Source of the DNA: Vitellaria paradoxa | Taxonomy: Eukaryota > Streptophyta > Magnoliopsida > Ericales > Sapotaceae | Direction of reading: 5' to 3' | Assembly (NCBI GenBank): GCA_019916065.1 | Contig: CM034236.1 | Span: forward strand, 49,380,690-49,444,689 | DNA: 64,000 nucleotides | In this document: positions 26,936-39,759 of the stretch, piece by piece | Layout: the number at the start of each line of letters is the position of its first letter | Position numbering within the stretch: the stretch's first letter is position 1 | Program-made: the position numbers and the translations under genes | Notes under the pieces: model-generated | What the model saw: the letters and a program-made list of their open reading frames with translations, nothing else | What the model was told of the DNA's origin: nothing | Databases searched by the model: none

Positions 26936-27608
26936 TTTTTATTTTTATTTTTTTGTTTACAAAAGAAAACGAACATTTAAATAAAAAAAATAAAAAAAAG
27001 ACATTCTCACTCTCATTTTTTTTCTATTGTAAGCATTTTATTAATTTTAACACTTTATTCATTTTTATTGTATCATATTAAAATAAAATATTTTATTAAA
27101 TTAAAATAGATTAATCGAGTTGACAGAGCTAATTATTTTATAAATTTATTTTATTAAACTAAAATAGATTAATAGGAGTGACAGACAGAACACAGCTCCT
27201 AAACATGTCTGAACCCAAATAGTTCATGCTCTGAAGTCGATCCTTTCGAGTCTTGAGGGCTGATTAAATCCATTGCTATTTTTGCTTAAAGAAAGGTTCA
27301 TGCTAAGTGTAATTTCTCATTCTGATGTGATCGGTCTTGCATGAGAGAACTTCGTATATCGATGCCAATTTGTCTCTAGAAGCCTTCCCAGACATCCATT
27401 TATCAGAAAAGGGGAGGCTGACTGTGTGTTATCAATTCCATGACATTAAGTGTATGAATCATTAAATTTATTCAAGTATTTTTTTAATTAAAAAATATAT
27501 ATAAATACTTAAATGTGTTTAAACTGTTGAATTTTAATCCAACAACTAAGAGATTTGATGTTAAGAGCTGACATCAAACCCAATGTTAGCCACCCACAAT
27601 CCCATTTA
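26936..27608. other. Intergenic / 3' region of the PPR gene
   Basis: AT-rich to about 27,180, then mixed-composition sequence that probably includes the 3'UTR of the minus-strand PPR gene. No other feature is seen. Confidence 0.4.
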
Positions 27609-30587
27609 TTATCCCTCAAAAAGACTAAAAGCAGGCACTTTCCTCAATTGTCTCCCTTCCATGCTAGACCTCACTTTATTGGCATCATTCCACCTGCCAG
27701 CTGCTGCATAGACATTGTATAGCATCACGTAGGATCCTGGATTTTCAGGGTGCATTTCAACTAGCAATCTTCCGATTTCTTTCCCAAGTTCAAGATTACC
27801 ATGATTCATACAAGCACCCAATAAGGACTCTATGATGCTCATAGAAGGTTTACGGGGAAACTTCTTAACAATATCATAAGCCTCATTCAAGTGACCTGTT
27901 CTCCCAAGAAGGTCAACCATGCAAGCATAGTGCACCATCCTCGGTAAAATCCCGTTTTCTACCATGGAATTGAAAATCAACCGACCTTGCTCAACAAAAC
28001 CAGCACGACTACAAGCTGATAAAATACTAACGTAAGTAATGTCATCAGGCTTCATACCTGAAAGTTCCATTTGTGAGGCGAGAGTGAGGGCAGCTTCACC
28101 ATCACCATGCAACCCATGTCCATTGATCATCACACTCCAGGAGACAGCATCTTTTTCGAGCAGGCTGTCAAATAACTTCCTTGCAATTGATATGTTCCCG
28201 CATTTAGCATACAAGTCAATAAGGGCATTGCAGACCACCACATCTTTGTCAAATCCCTTGTGCATTAGATAGGCCATTACAGAGTTGGCGAGATTCAGGT
28301 TCCTCATCTGAACACAAGCTGAAATTAAGCTCAAAACTGACATGTAGTTGGGTTCCATTTCCATATGAAGCATTTGGCTGAAGAAATTGACAGCTTTTTT
28401 TGCATTATTTGTCTTTACATGAGCAGAAATAATAGAATTCCACAAAGAAATATTCCTTTTGTCCCCCATTTCAAAGAGGAACAAACAGTAATCCAGATTT
28501 CCAAATCTAGCATACATGGAAATAAGACATGTGAGGAGAGAAGGTTCCAGTACAATCTCTCTCCTAACAGCATAAGTATGAATAGACTGACCTTGCAACA
28601 GGGTAGAGCATGCAGGCAGCACATTCAGCAAGGTCACATAGTCTGGTTTCTGATCTTCCTTTATCATTCGACAAAACAACAGCATGACATCCTCTGGAAA
28701 ATTGTGATATCGATAGCCTGAAATCAGAGCATTCCAAGAAACTACACTCTTATTAAGCATGCTCTCAAAAAGCAAACTTCCAGCATCAAATTCTCCACAG
28801 TTGAAATACATGCTAATAAGTGCATTAGCTAAAGAAACATCAGAGGCAAACCCCATTTTGATAGTACGGCCATGAATAGCCATTCCTTGCACCAACTTTT
28901 CAGGTCCATTATAACAAGGAAGAATGCTTAACAGGGAAACCGAATCCAAGTCCATCCCTTCTTGCTGCATCTGATGAAAAAGGCCAATTGCATTTCTTGT
29001 TTCTCCATTGTGCACGTATCCCGATAACAAAGTATTCCATGAAATCACATTTCTTACAGCCATTTTATGGAATAACCGAAATGTAGAAACTAGTTGACAG
29101 CAATTGGAATAAAATGCCAATAGTGCATTGGACACGTTAAGATTTAAATCAAATCGGTTTTTAAGACAATACGCATGGGCAGATTTACCTGGAAGAATGG
29201 CCTCTAGTTCCGAGCAGGCAGTTAAAAGACAAATAATGGAGACTGCATCAGGATTAAACCCAGCAAACTGCATTTCCCGGAATGCAGCCAAGCTAACATC
29301 CCAATTTCTACTGTGCACGTATGCAGAAACCAATGAATTCCATGACAGGAGATTCCTCTCAGGCATCTTATTAAACAGAAATTCAGCTGAACTAATATCT
29401 CCAGCCTTGGCATACATGGATAATAGGGCTGTCAATATGGGAAGCTGGTTAACTAAGCCCTTTTTTACTACACAAGCATGTAGGGATTCACCATACAAAA
29501 TGCAACCAGCATGATCACAACAAGGAATGATGGACAAAAAGCTAATCATATCATGTTGCATTTCTGCTTGTTGCATTTGCTTAAACATTGCAAAGGCCTC
29601 ATTGTGCTTTTGGTTCTGTGTGTAAGCAGAGATCATGGCATTCCAGATAGAAACATTCTTTTGCAGTAAACAATCAAACAAATTTCCAGCAACATCCAAG
29701 TCCCCACCTCTAGCATACATTGAGATCAAAGCAGGTGTTAAATCTAGAAGATATCCAGACTTAATAACAAAGCCATGAAGAGATTTACCCATATCAATAT
29801 GCAGACATCCAAACCGGGTGCATACTGGAATTGTGCTGGCGAGGGTGGACACATTAGGTTTCAAACCCACAGCACAGATCTCCCGGAAAACCCAAAAAAC
29901 CTCGTCATTGAGCCCGTTCAAAGAATACCCAGAAAGCAACGCATTCCATGAGACCAAATCTGGTTGAGAAATTCTATCAAGCAGAAAGCGTGCTCTATCC
30001 ATTTGTCCGCATTTAGCGTACAGATCAACAAGAGCTGTCTGAACAACGAGATTATTACCAAACCCAGTTCTCAACACAAGACAGTGAACCCCTTTACCAA
30101 TCTGAAGAGCACCCAAAGCAGAACACGCCTTGATCACGAACGGAAACGAAAAACCATCAGATGGGCAACCTGAAAGTCGACATTTTTCATAGACATACAA
30201 GACATCTTCAAATAAGCCGTCGTTACAGAGAGACCTAACCGTTAAATTCTGCAAGAACAGGCTTGGCTTTTGGAGTCTTGCGAAAACAGAGAGAGCTAAT
30301 TCGGGAGCACCCAGATCGAAACATCGCCTAAACAATCCCCGTAGAAGTGTTTCCTCTCCGATTAGGCCGCGCACAAGGAGGAGAGATTTCAATGGCTTCA
30401 AGTCTCCAACATCTCTGCAGAGGTTTAAAAGACGAGGGGGAACGCCTGTCCCAGGGGAAATGGTGGCTGAATTTTGGATCAACTGGTGGTTTCTGGATTG
30501 TTTCTTTGTGAGAGTAAAGAGAGTAACGACTGAACTGCAGAGGTGAGGCAGCCGATTCGAAGAGGGGAAACGGAAATTAAACTCCAC
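27609..30587 (-). CDS. Pentatricopeptide repeat (PPR) protein, PLS class with E-type C-terminus
   Basis: A single uninterrupted frame of 992 codons with no intron, as is usual for this family. Repeated units such as NALISMYxxCGxxxxAxxLF, VSWNALISGYxxN and PDxVSxLxxL run from about residue 140 to 880, in the P-L-S pattern. The C-terminus (GHLNEAYDIVKKFPRKP through YNVYAAAGRWNDANKVR to KVPAFSLFEG) is an E motif without E+ or DYW. Such proteins bind organellar RNA and act in C-to-U editing or processing. An N-terminal targeting peptide (R/S-rich) is likely, to mitochondrion or plastid. Odd: the frame opens with GTG at 30,587 and has no in-frame ATG before about residue 196. The nearest in-frame upstream ATG (30,659) is followed 17 codons later by TGA (30,606-30,608). 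Start therefore undecided. Confidence 0.9.
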   Translation of the reverse strand: MEFNFRFPSSNRLPHLCSSVVTLFTLTKKQSRNHQLIQNSATISPGTGVPPRLLNLCRDVGDLKPLKSLLLVRGLIGEETLLRGLFRRCFDLGAPELALSVFARLQKPSLFLQNLTVRSLCNDGLFEDVLYVYEKCRLSGCPSDGFSFPFVIKACSALGALQIGKGVHCLVLRTGFGNNLVVQTALVDLYAKCGQMDRARFLLDRISQPDLVSWNALLSGYSLNGLNDEVFWVFREICAVGLKPNVSTLASTIPVCTRFGCLHIDMGKSLHGFVIKSGYLLDLTPALISMYARGGDLDVAGNLFDCLLQKNVSIWNAMISAYTQNQKHNEAFAMFKQMQQAEMQHDMISFLSIIPCCDHAGCILYGESLHACVVKKGLVNQLPILTALLSMYAKAGDISSAEFLFNKMPERNLLSWNSLVSAYVHSRNWDVSLAAFREMQFAGFNPDAVSIICLLTACSELEAILPGKSAHAYCLKNRFDLNLNVSNALLAFYSNCCQLVSTFRLFHKMAVRNVISWNTLLSGYVHNGETRNAIGLFHQMQQEGMDLDSVSLLSILPCYNGPEKLVQGMAIHGRTIKMGFASDVSLANALISMYFNCGEFDAGSLLFESMLNKSVVSWNALISGYRYHNFPEDVMLLFCRMIKEDQKPDYVTLLNVLPACSTLLQGQSIHTYAVRREIVLEPSLLTCLISMYARFGNLDYCLFLFEMGDKRNISLWNSIISAHVKTNNAKKAVNFFSQMLHMEMEPNYMSVLSLISACVQMRNLNLANSVMAYLMHKGFDKDVVVCNALIDLYAKCGNISIARKLFDSLLEKDAVSWSVMINGHGLHGDGEAALTLASQMELSGMKPDDITYVSILSACSRAGFVEQGRLIFNSMVENGILPRMVHYACMVDLLGRTGHLNEAYDIVKKFPRKPSMSIIESLLGACMNHGNLELGKEIGRLLVEMHPENPGSYVMLYNVYAAAGRWNDANKVRSSMEGRQLRKVPAFSLFEG

Positions 30588-30659
30588 TGAGGATTCAAAA
30601 TCATGTCACCACGAGAACAGTTGGGTGGCTCTCTCTGTGGTTTCATAATTTCCCGCCAT

Positions 30660-32334
30660 ATTCAGCAGCGTATCTTTATTATCATCTATAGAATAATGGC
30701 TCCGTTTGGGCCGTGCCAAAAAAAAATAAAATTTTACAAATCTCTACAAACACAAATTATGAAATAATAAAATTTAAATTCTTTACTCACTGTACGAATT
30801 ACGAGATATTTATTTTTACAATTTTATTTTATTTTATATATTTTTATACAACTCCAAACACACCCAATGTAAGAAACTGTGGTGAAACTTAAAAATTAAT
30901 GTAGTTTTTTTTTTTTTTTTCTCATGAATACTTCTTAACCATCAATAATTATACATAATTTGAAAATAGAATATAAGTAACTTTTAAAATTTTATAAATT
31001 ATTTAAAAAATTATTTTTAATATTTTTCTCTGTGCCCGTTAATTTTCATCTATTTTTAGTTATCTTTTTATAATACTCTTTAATTTTTAGTTATTTATTT
31101 AAATTTCACTATTTATTATTTAAAATAAATATTTTAATATTTTAATTTTTAATTAAAGAAAAGGGAAAGTTCACATCAATTATGTTGTCATCTCTATAAC
31201 ATCACGCACATGAATAGTTACATTAAATTCAACTACCTGAGTTTATTTAAATATTTTTTAATTAAAAAAATATATAGATGTATTTAAACTATTAAATTTT
31301 GATCTAATGACTCCAAAGTTTCAAAGGAAGATGTCGTAAGGCTAACATTAAACTCGATGCCAGTCCCTCAAAATTCTTCTTTTTGATAATTTAGAAGAAA
31401 AAATATAACGAAATTAAGAACAAAATAAAAAATTAATAATATTACTCTCTTACACACACCAAGGCTTTGCTTGTAATGAAAAATATCTGAAAAATAATAA
31501 AAAATATTAAAAAATTTTAAAAGTTATTCACTTTTATCTTACTGCACGAATTATAAACTTATAACTTATCTCATTTTATTTTATTTTATCTCATTTTTTA
31601 TCACTCAAAACGCACAGTAAATAGGAGCATCCATTAGTTATTATAATAAGGAAAGGTAAGAATTATTTGATAAAACCCCACATTAAATTTTATAAAACCC
31701 CCAATTTTTTTTTTTCTCTACGTAATAGCACCGTTCAATCTCTTATAATTATTGGATTAAAAAGAAAAATTTTTAATGTTCTTTAATTGTTCATAATTTT
31801 TATAATTTTTTATCTTTCAAATGACTTTAATCAATTACTATCTACTTAAATATCATTGACCACTTGGGCTATTTAATAATTGAAACACTTTTGCCAGTTT
31901 TCTTCAAATTTTATTTTATTTAAAATAAAAAATTTAACAAAAAAACATACACACATTATGTGTCCCGCTTATACACACAGGCACATACTTATATACACAC
32001 CTCCACCATCGTTCAATGCACTCTCGTGGCTTTACTAGTCTTTTACAAAGATGACTATACAGCACATACAGAATGAGGGTAAAACGATGGGTCATTACCA
32101 TGTCTCATGCTACTGCTGTTTCATGTAATTGGAATGATTTTACATGCCAAAGGACCTGAAAACATTCCAATTTAATCAACATAATCATATATATCATTCC
32201 TCGATGTTTCAAATCCATTAGCATAGTTTCATCCAAACAGTAAAAAAAATAAAAAATAAATAAATAATCCGACAAATAGCAATCTGTCTTCGTAGTATCA
32301 GACAAGCAGCATTCTATGGGAGCCTAATTCAATT
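30660..32334. other. AT-rich intergenic DNA between PPR and centrin genes
   Basis: Contains the PPR promoter side and the probable 3'UTR of centrin (about 32,100-32,334). No other gene, RNA or clear repeat is seen. Confidence 0.4.
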
Positions 32335-35300
32335 CTAGTAGCCATAGGAAGTTCTACTCATCATCCTCATAAATTCATCCACGCTTACTTCTCCATCACC
32401 TGAACATTGCAAAATCCAGCAAATTAATAAGCAAGCTAAAATTTAACAAGAGCCGACTGAAAAACAACTAATTTTGACTGTGGATTAATTTTTTCTACTA
32501 CTGACTTCTCCAAATGGACCTTACCGCATTAGAATGACCCATGTTACACATAATGCAAGTTCTACAATAGATGACATTGCAAAACCAAGGAGAAATAAAT
32601 TAAAGATGAGGGGGGAAGAAAAGGGGCACCAAAGCTAGAGAGAGAGCATTGATCCTTTTTCTTTTTAAGCTCTCTTTCTGACTTCTAGAAAGGGACTCCC
32701 CTTTCAAGTTTTGGGAAAGCTATGTTTCACTGCCTTGACTCATTTAGCTGCAAAAGAATTAATTATCAAATTTGCTTTTTTTTCTTTATTTATCAAAAAT
32801 AATATCTGTTAAAAAAGACAACTTAGTGCACAACATTCCCATATCAAAATCACCCATCATTTTTTTTTCCTGTCTGAGCCCCACACCGTAGGTTTCTGCA
32901 CGAGGGCCAATGCCTACTTCATTAGTACTTTTCACCAAGTACAGTACCTACAAGGTGTGATAGGAGAAGTCTGCGTTTGTGCAAGAGAGAGAGAGAGAGA
33001 GAGTGTGTGGGGGGGGGGGGTGTTGGACTAATGATACTGTTGGCACGGTTGTGCTGGTGATATTTGAGAAGGCAATTGCACATTGGAAAGATTAATTACT
33101 TGGGCAAATTACCAAAAAAAAAATTACCTGGGCAACAAATGGCAGTAATATCATTAGAAGTAACTACATGCAGGGCATATCACTACCTAGTTAAGTAGTC
33201 TCATAACCAATCTAAGCAATATTAATGACAGAAGTACTGGATTCAGAAAAAATCAATAGTGAGAAGTACACAGTATTGAGGAAAGAGGAGGAAATAACAT
33301 ATGATGCAAATACAGCTTACTGTGGACAATATTATTTGAGTGGCCACAGATCTTCTAAGGAAAGATACAAACTGGTTACCGTCGTGTGAATCAATTTTAA
33401 CATAATTGACTATTTTTTATGGTTGTTACAAACAAAAATGACGAAGTTGCACAGCAAAACTTCAGCTCAAAAACAAATACAGATCAGAAAACATGGCATA
33501 ATTTGATAGTGGCATGAACAAAATGGTACTGAAACTCAGCAACAAAGAAATTCAAATAAAATATGCCAGGTCGTCAGAGGGGGAAAAAATAAAAAAGCTG
33601 AAACAACACTGCAAATCAAAATACCACAAGGCAGACTTACGGTCGCCATCAGCTTCTTCAATCATATCACGAATCTCCTTGTCAGAGAAGTGCTCACCAA
33701 GCTCATTTGCAATTCGTTGAATGTCTGCAGCAGATATCTTTCCCTACATTCAAATGACATAAGATCAGTAGCCAACAACAAACAACATAACAACATATAT
33801 ATAATCAGTGTCTTACATTTTTATCTTGGTCAATAATGTGGAATGCTTTCATAAGCTCTTCTTTACTGTCCCTTTCTCCAATCTTGTTTGTCATCATGTA
33901 CACAAATTCATCAAAATCAATTGCGCCACTTCCATCCTTATCCACATCAGCAATCATTCGATCGATTTCCTGAATAATAAAATATAATGAGAAACTAGCA
34001 TGCAGCCATGAATTTTGAGATTGATCATGAAGCATCACAACAATGCAAAAAAATATCACGGAATTGAAAGCATTCTCTTTCTTTTTACCTTAGTAAACCA
34101 ATCAGCTCAAAGCATATACTTTCCTCATCTTTTATAGGAAATAAAACTTTCCAACAAATCATGAGAGTGTTTTCAATTGTGGGAATAACAACATATGCAA
34201 AGCTTGTGGAGGGGCATCCAAAGTCAATGGAATGACTTCTGAAATATCGCTCTTTTTCAAAATTTGGAGAGTGGAAAGATTCAAATTTTGGGGTCAACCT
34301 TGGGTGTTGTGGATGAACGGTACCAGACTGGATGTTCTGGCTGCTATTGAATGATACAGAATGTCATTTATGGAGGAACTCACTAGAGACCAACATGGTG
34401 AGAGCTAGGGCAGTCTGGAGCTACAAAAAGAGCACCGGAGAAGAGGTTTGGCCATGGTGAAGGGGTCAAAACAGGTGAAAGGTTAAGGAAGGTATTTATA
34501 GGGAGAGAGTTAGGACAAGGAGGTTGGCTTACATGCACCAAGGACAATGGCCCTTAGGACAGATTGCTTAGCAATTCCTATATATATATATATAGGATTA
34601 GGAGAAGACAACATTCAACACTTAAAAAAAGAATAACTGTCATTAAGTAGACAGAATGGTTTTAAATAAAATAAAGAAAAAGAATAACAATTGAAAATGA
34701 CCATTTCTTTCATGAAAATATAGCGTGATGATTTTATTTATTTATTAATTTTGACAATTAAAAATGTAGTGTGATTATTAACCATGACGTCATCTTAACA
34801 TTGTTAGAAAGGGAATCAGAGATGGATTTATTTCAGAAAACTGAAATTGAGGTCCAAATTAGTGCAACTGCACTGAAAGGAAGAATTAGGTAAAAATTAA
34901 AGTGAGAGAGAGGCCCATCAAATTATGCTAGCATGTGCATATGTCCTCAGGGAACAGTATACATGTTAAAACTTGCTGAACCTAGAGTCCATCAAGTTGA
35001 GACATTAGGATTTAGATAGTACCTCTGCCGTCATTTCAAAGCCCAGTGCCCTGTAATGAAATCATATTAGTTCCAATATTTGCACTACTCATTAACCTAA
35101 TGGCCAATGGTGCACCATCAGAACAAAGTATTCATACCTCATTGCAACATTCAGCTCTTTGGCATCAATAGTTCCTAGATGATATAAGCCAAACAAATAA
35201 ATTATAAAATGTTAAAAACACATCAGTTCTCTTGCACAGTGTGTATATATATTTCAATACCTGAGCCATCAGTGTCAAAAAGCTCAAATGCTTCCTTTAT

Positions 35301-37320
35301 CTCCTGTTTCTTCTGCTGACTTATCCCATGATGACGTCCTCTAGGTTTCTCTCTCCTAGATGAAACTCCGTAAGGGTTTGACTGACAAGGTAGTAAGATT
35401 CAATCAAAGGCTTCAGCAAAAAGTTATGAATGCTAGAAAGCTTTAAACGAAATATCTTGTTTATTAAACACATAAGATAAAAGCAATAAATGGTGAAAAT
35501 ATTTTATACTTATAAGAGAGGAAGGAGTGGAACTACATTTGCATTTATAGCTATAAACAATTATAGATGTGGTACTAAAAGCTCCTCTAGAAAAATATAA
35601 CAAAATAGGTCTGAAAATGATGAACAATTGTCACACCATGCATTTCTCTCATTAAACTTATCAATTTGGCTGTTCTTTACTCATCCAAATAAAATAAGTC
35701 CAACTATGATGGCCAAAATATGACACAGGGTGAGATTTCAACAGCCACAGGCAAAATCCTCTCACAAATGCTCAAATAATCAACAGAAGTTGACAAATGA
35801 AATTGTGAAAAAATTAAGAAATATGAAGTCATAATTAACAAGAATTGGCGGGGAGAAGGGTGTGGAATTGGCCGGTTTCCAATTAACATTCAGGGTCCAA
35901 AGCACATCCAAAACAAAGCCCCCTGCTGAATCCCACCAAAATTTCAGGTGACGGCAGAGATTACATAAAAATGCTCAAGACATAATAGGGGTCAAACAAC
36001 TAGCTTTAATCCATGGATGAGAGATCCGCACTAGCTTTGATCATAATTCACACTAAAGGCTAACAATAGTGTTTGTGAGACTTGTAATCAGGTCACCCAA
36101 AAAATAGGGCCATCATAAAGTCAAAAGTATCACTACTAACTTCCAAATACTCTATTCTCTACGAAGAGGCTGGTTTGTGCAAATTGAATTTCTTCTATTT
36201 CAAAATAGCTAACTCAAAAACTTCACATTTATAAAATGACTTAATTTACAATTTGTAAGCATTGAAAATAAATAGATTTGAGTTTCTCGCTAAAAGCCAA
36301 CTTCTTAGGTTGTGGATGGAGAAAAGCAGACAGGGGGACTCGAATCGGGTCACAGCGTAACTAAGAGAGCCATTCCATTTAGGGCGAGACAAAAAGAGCG
36401 GGCACGAGCGGTCTGGTGTTTAAGCCCATTGGTCAGACAAGAAAAATTCAATGTTCGGAAAACGAGCCAAAAAAAAATTGTAATTTTCAAAAGAAAGTTG
36501 AGTCTATAGATTTCTGAATTGTTTCAACTTTAAAGCCAAATGATTTGGTAATCTAATTCATAAATTGGCTAATAATAAAACATCTTTTTCAAAATTTTGG
36601 GACAACCAAACAGATCCTAATTATCTTTAAGAACTAACCCTATATAACAGATCCTAATTATCTTTAAGAACTAACCCTATATGCACAACTTGTGAAGAAC
36701 TCCACTGCAGAGACCAATAACCATCATAAATTGTTTCACCAAAGTCTAATTATATATCATACTACTGAAAACTTATATTGCTTCATTCCCCAACCGATCT
36801 TAATTTATTTACTTTCTCATATGGAAAAGAGCTAAATCATGGCTGCATAATTTTCAAACTAAACATGACTGGATTAACCCGTATTAAATCAACTGGCGTT
36901 CTCCAATTTATGATTTTCCATATTTCTTTATTCTTCATCATTCAAGAGACATAAATATACTTTTACATCATATTTAATCCGTAAATTTACTTCTTAGCAA
37001 AACTAACCTCAAAACTGATCCTATATGTTGGTCCAACTAGCCCAATTTACATAAAAGTCGACAGACATACAATTCTAACGAAATGAATAGCCAAAATGCG
37101 CAATAATCACCAAAAATATGCACTAATTTCTGATCCTAATCATCATATCCGTAAACTGTGCACAAAAATGGGGGATTAAAACAAAATCAAATCATAAAAG
37201 ATGAATTTTTACGGGTTAAACCTAATTTTGAGAAGCAGTAAATGAATTCTTATGTAAGTAGGATCAAAACAAAGATCAATGCAAAGCAAAGTTAGGGTTT
37301 AACGAGAAGAAACGTACCAT
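32335..37320 (-). CDS. CEN2: Centrin / caltractin, 169 aa
   Basis: Seven exons on the minus strand: 37,318-37,320 (ATG only), 35,261-35,381, 35,138-35,174, 35,023-35,050, 33,817-33,969, 33,641-33,743 and 32,335-32,399 (TAG). All have GT/AG borders and total 510 bp in frame. The protein starts [20 protein letters not shown] and ends SRTSYGY. It has four EF hands with loops at 37-48 (DTDGSGTIDAKE), 73-84 ([12 protein letters not shown]), 110-121 (DQDKNGKISAAD) and 146-157 ([12 protein letters not shown]). Loop 3 ends in D instead of the usual E, so its calcium affinity may be low. Centrins act at the microtubule-organising and nuclear-pore level and in nucleotide excision repair with the XPC homologue; these roles are family knowledge. 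First exon coding only the ATG and 1.9-kb intron 1 are notable. The symbol rests on synteny with Arabidopsis CEN2. Confidence 0.93.
36611..36684. repeat. 37-bp tandem duplication in centrin intron 1
   Basis: CAGATCCTAATTATCTTTAA and its continuation occur twice head to tail, 35 of 37 bases identical. This is a recent local duplication in an intron. Confidence 0.85.
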
Positions 37321-39759
37321 GGCTCGCTTGGACGATCTTTCTGACCAGCTTTCCCCTTGTTCGCGATTGCGAATCCACACGTCACGACCTTCCTGTCCCT
37401 TTGTCCGGGATCGCGAATCCGGATTCTTAAGAGGTTATGCGGTTTAGCTTGGGTGGGACTGGACTATTAATCTTTTAGGCCCACAAGGAGACTCCGAACT
37501 GGGTATTTTTGTTATCGGGCCGGGTGAGTTATTCAAATTCCCGCTAGCGCATCTAGCAAAAGACATATCAATCTGTGTTGGAAATTTGGAACAGTGTATT
37601 TTAATGCTATTTTATTTTATTTTACGATAATTTTTATTAATTTTTATCTTTATAATTAACAAATTCTGAGTTGAATTTAATCATTAAAATTTTGAAATTT
37701 TTATACCATTTAAATTTCAATTCAAAATAATAGAATTTAAATTTATTCTCTTTCTAAATAATCTAATTAAGTAAATAAATTTACACATATATCTCATATT
37801 TATCTTTTTTTTTTTTTTCACAAATGTGTTACAAACACAATCAAGCGAATGTTTGCAAACGAAGTATATATGCTTATGCGAAAATTTAATGTTATGTTTA
37901 TACAAAAAATTAATATTATGTTTATAAGCGTAATTAATGTTATAAGTTTACAATTTCACACCTTAACCCGTGTAACACTTTAACATTTTGATCTCTTGTT
38001 GAGAGTGATAAGTCAGCCTACTCTTACTAAGAAACTAAAAATTCTCACAAAACTTACAAAGAGACTAAGTAAGAAAAACACTTCAAGAAAGTACGATGGA
38101 GCACACGAGAATTAGAGAATACTCCAATTCACTCAAACTTGAATGATTTACAAATGAAGGGGTGACTCCTATTTATAATCTTCCACCTCCTTAATGAACG
38201 GTCGAGATTTATTCGATCCAATGGTAGATGTTAAGATTCTAGAATCCTCTATAAAAATATCTAAGATATTTCCAAAGAAAACTTCACACGTATTCTAATT
38301 CTCTACAATCATTTATTATATTTATAAAAGTTACCTCAAATGTACAAGAGAATTCTAGAATATACATGGTTAGCGTAGCATGGTTTAGAGCCTTCTAGAA
38401 AATTTCAAAACAATACTATCTTACTATAATTATGTAGACATCTGTGAGGCACCAAATAGGCGTTAATATGACGAGCTCTGATATCAATTACGGAGGTTGA
38501 AGTTTCAAGTATATAGGAGAAACTATAAATTTCAAGTTTTTTTATTTTTTATTTGTTTTAGTTTGTGGTCAAAATAGTATATATGAATTATACGATATTA
38601 TCTCTACATGTTATTATACATTTTGAATCTTTAGATATACTTTATACCAAAATTCTAGTGTTTCAATCTATCAATTACATCTTTTATTTCATATCATATT
38701 AACTAAACATCAAAAAATTGATTTTACATAAAACTTAATTCCTTATTATATCCAATCTTATGTATTACTACATAATATTATTTATCCCTTATTATTATAT
38801 CCCTCCAATCAAATGCAATCTAATTCACACCATCATCATCTTATAATCTTTGAATTTGCGAATTCAGAATGAATTTTAGTCAAATTTTTGAGTTGGCTTG
38901 GTGAAATTATTGAATTAAAAATAAATTTACTTTTTATCCACTCAAGAAATATTATGATGATTAATACATATTAAATAATTACAAATAACCTTGAGACTGA
39001 GTTATTGATAAATATAGTGATTATATGTGAAACTATTATATAAAATTTATATACAAAATAATATATTCGTTGCACATTCATACATAAAAAGTTAAAAATA
39101 TGTCCTTTGTTTAGTATTATTTTACACAAAATATTTTTAAATATTTATTGATGAACATTTTGACAACATTCTCAATTTTATGCTTTTTAAAAGTTGACAC
39201 CCCGGCACTGTAAACTGTAACGGACGTAGAAATTTGAGTGGGAATGAGCCAAGATAAAATTATGTAAAGTTTAAGAGAATAAGATAACCTTTTTCAAAAT
39301 TTGGAATAAGTAATACACAATGGGCTGATATAAATACCCAAAAACATAAAAATACTTGAAACAATTTTTAAAATGAAAACAAAATTAATTTTTTTTTTTT
39401 TCAAATGACAGAGGAGAATCAATCCAGGAGATTATTTTTGAAGTCACTTCTAGACTACAACCACTAGTAATTGCCCCAATTCATCAAGATATTAACTTTA
39501 ATAAATCTAAGACGTCGTCACTTTTTTTTTTTTTTTTAAACAGTAGACTTCGTAACTGTTTGAGCTGTTTAAACAGTACAAAAACGAGAGCTTAAAAACC
39601 TGGGATTCCAATGCCCCGATTCGCATGAATTTAATATCATCTGTTCCTCTCGCTTTGTCATAGTATTTACCATTTACAAACTATTACAGACAACGCCCAC
39701 TAAACAAAAATAATTATCACATCAATACAATATCCGTACAAATGCCAAGGTACTGAATC
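37321..39759. other. Intergenic region between centrin and RCCR
   Basis: The centrin 5' leader and promoter side occupy about 37,321-37,500. The rest is AT-rich, with low-complexity tracts at 39,395 and 39,520 and the probable RCCR 3'UTR at about 39,600-39,759. No gene is seen. Confidence 0.4.

Noticed and set aside
36300..36430. GC-rich patch with GATTCGAGTCC on the minus strand in centrin intron 1, like a tRNA B box
   Set aside because: The box A candidate is too close (about 26 bases) and no target duplication or tail was found; too weak to call a SINE.
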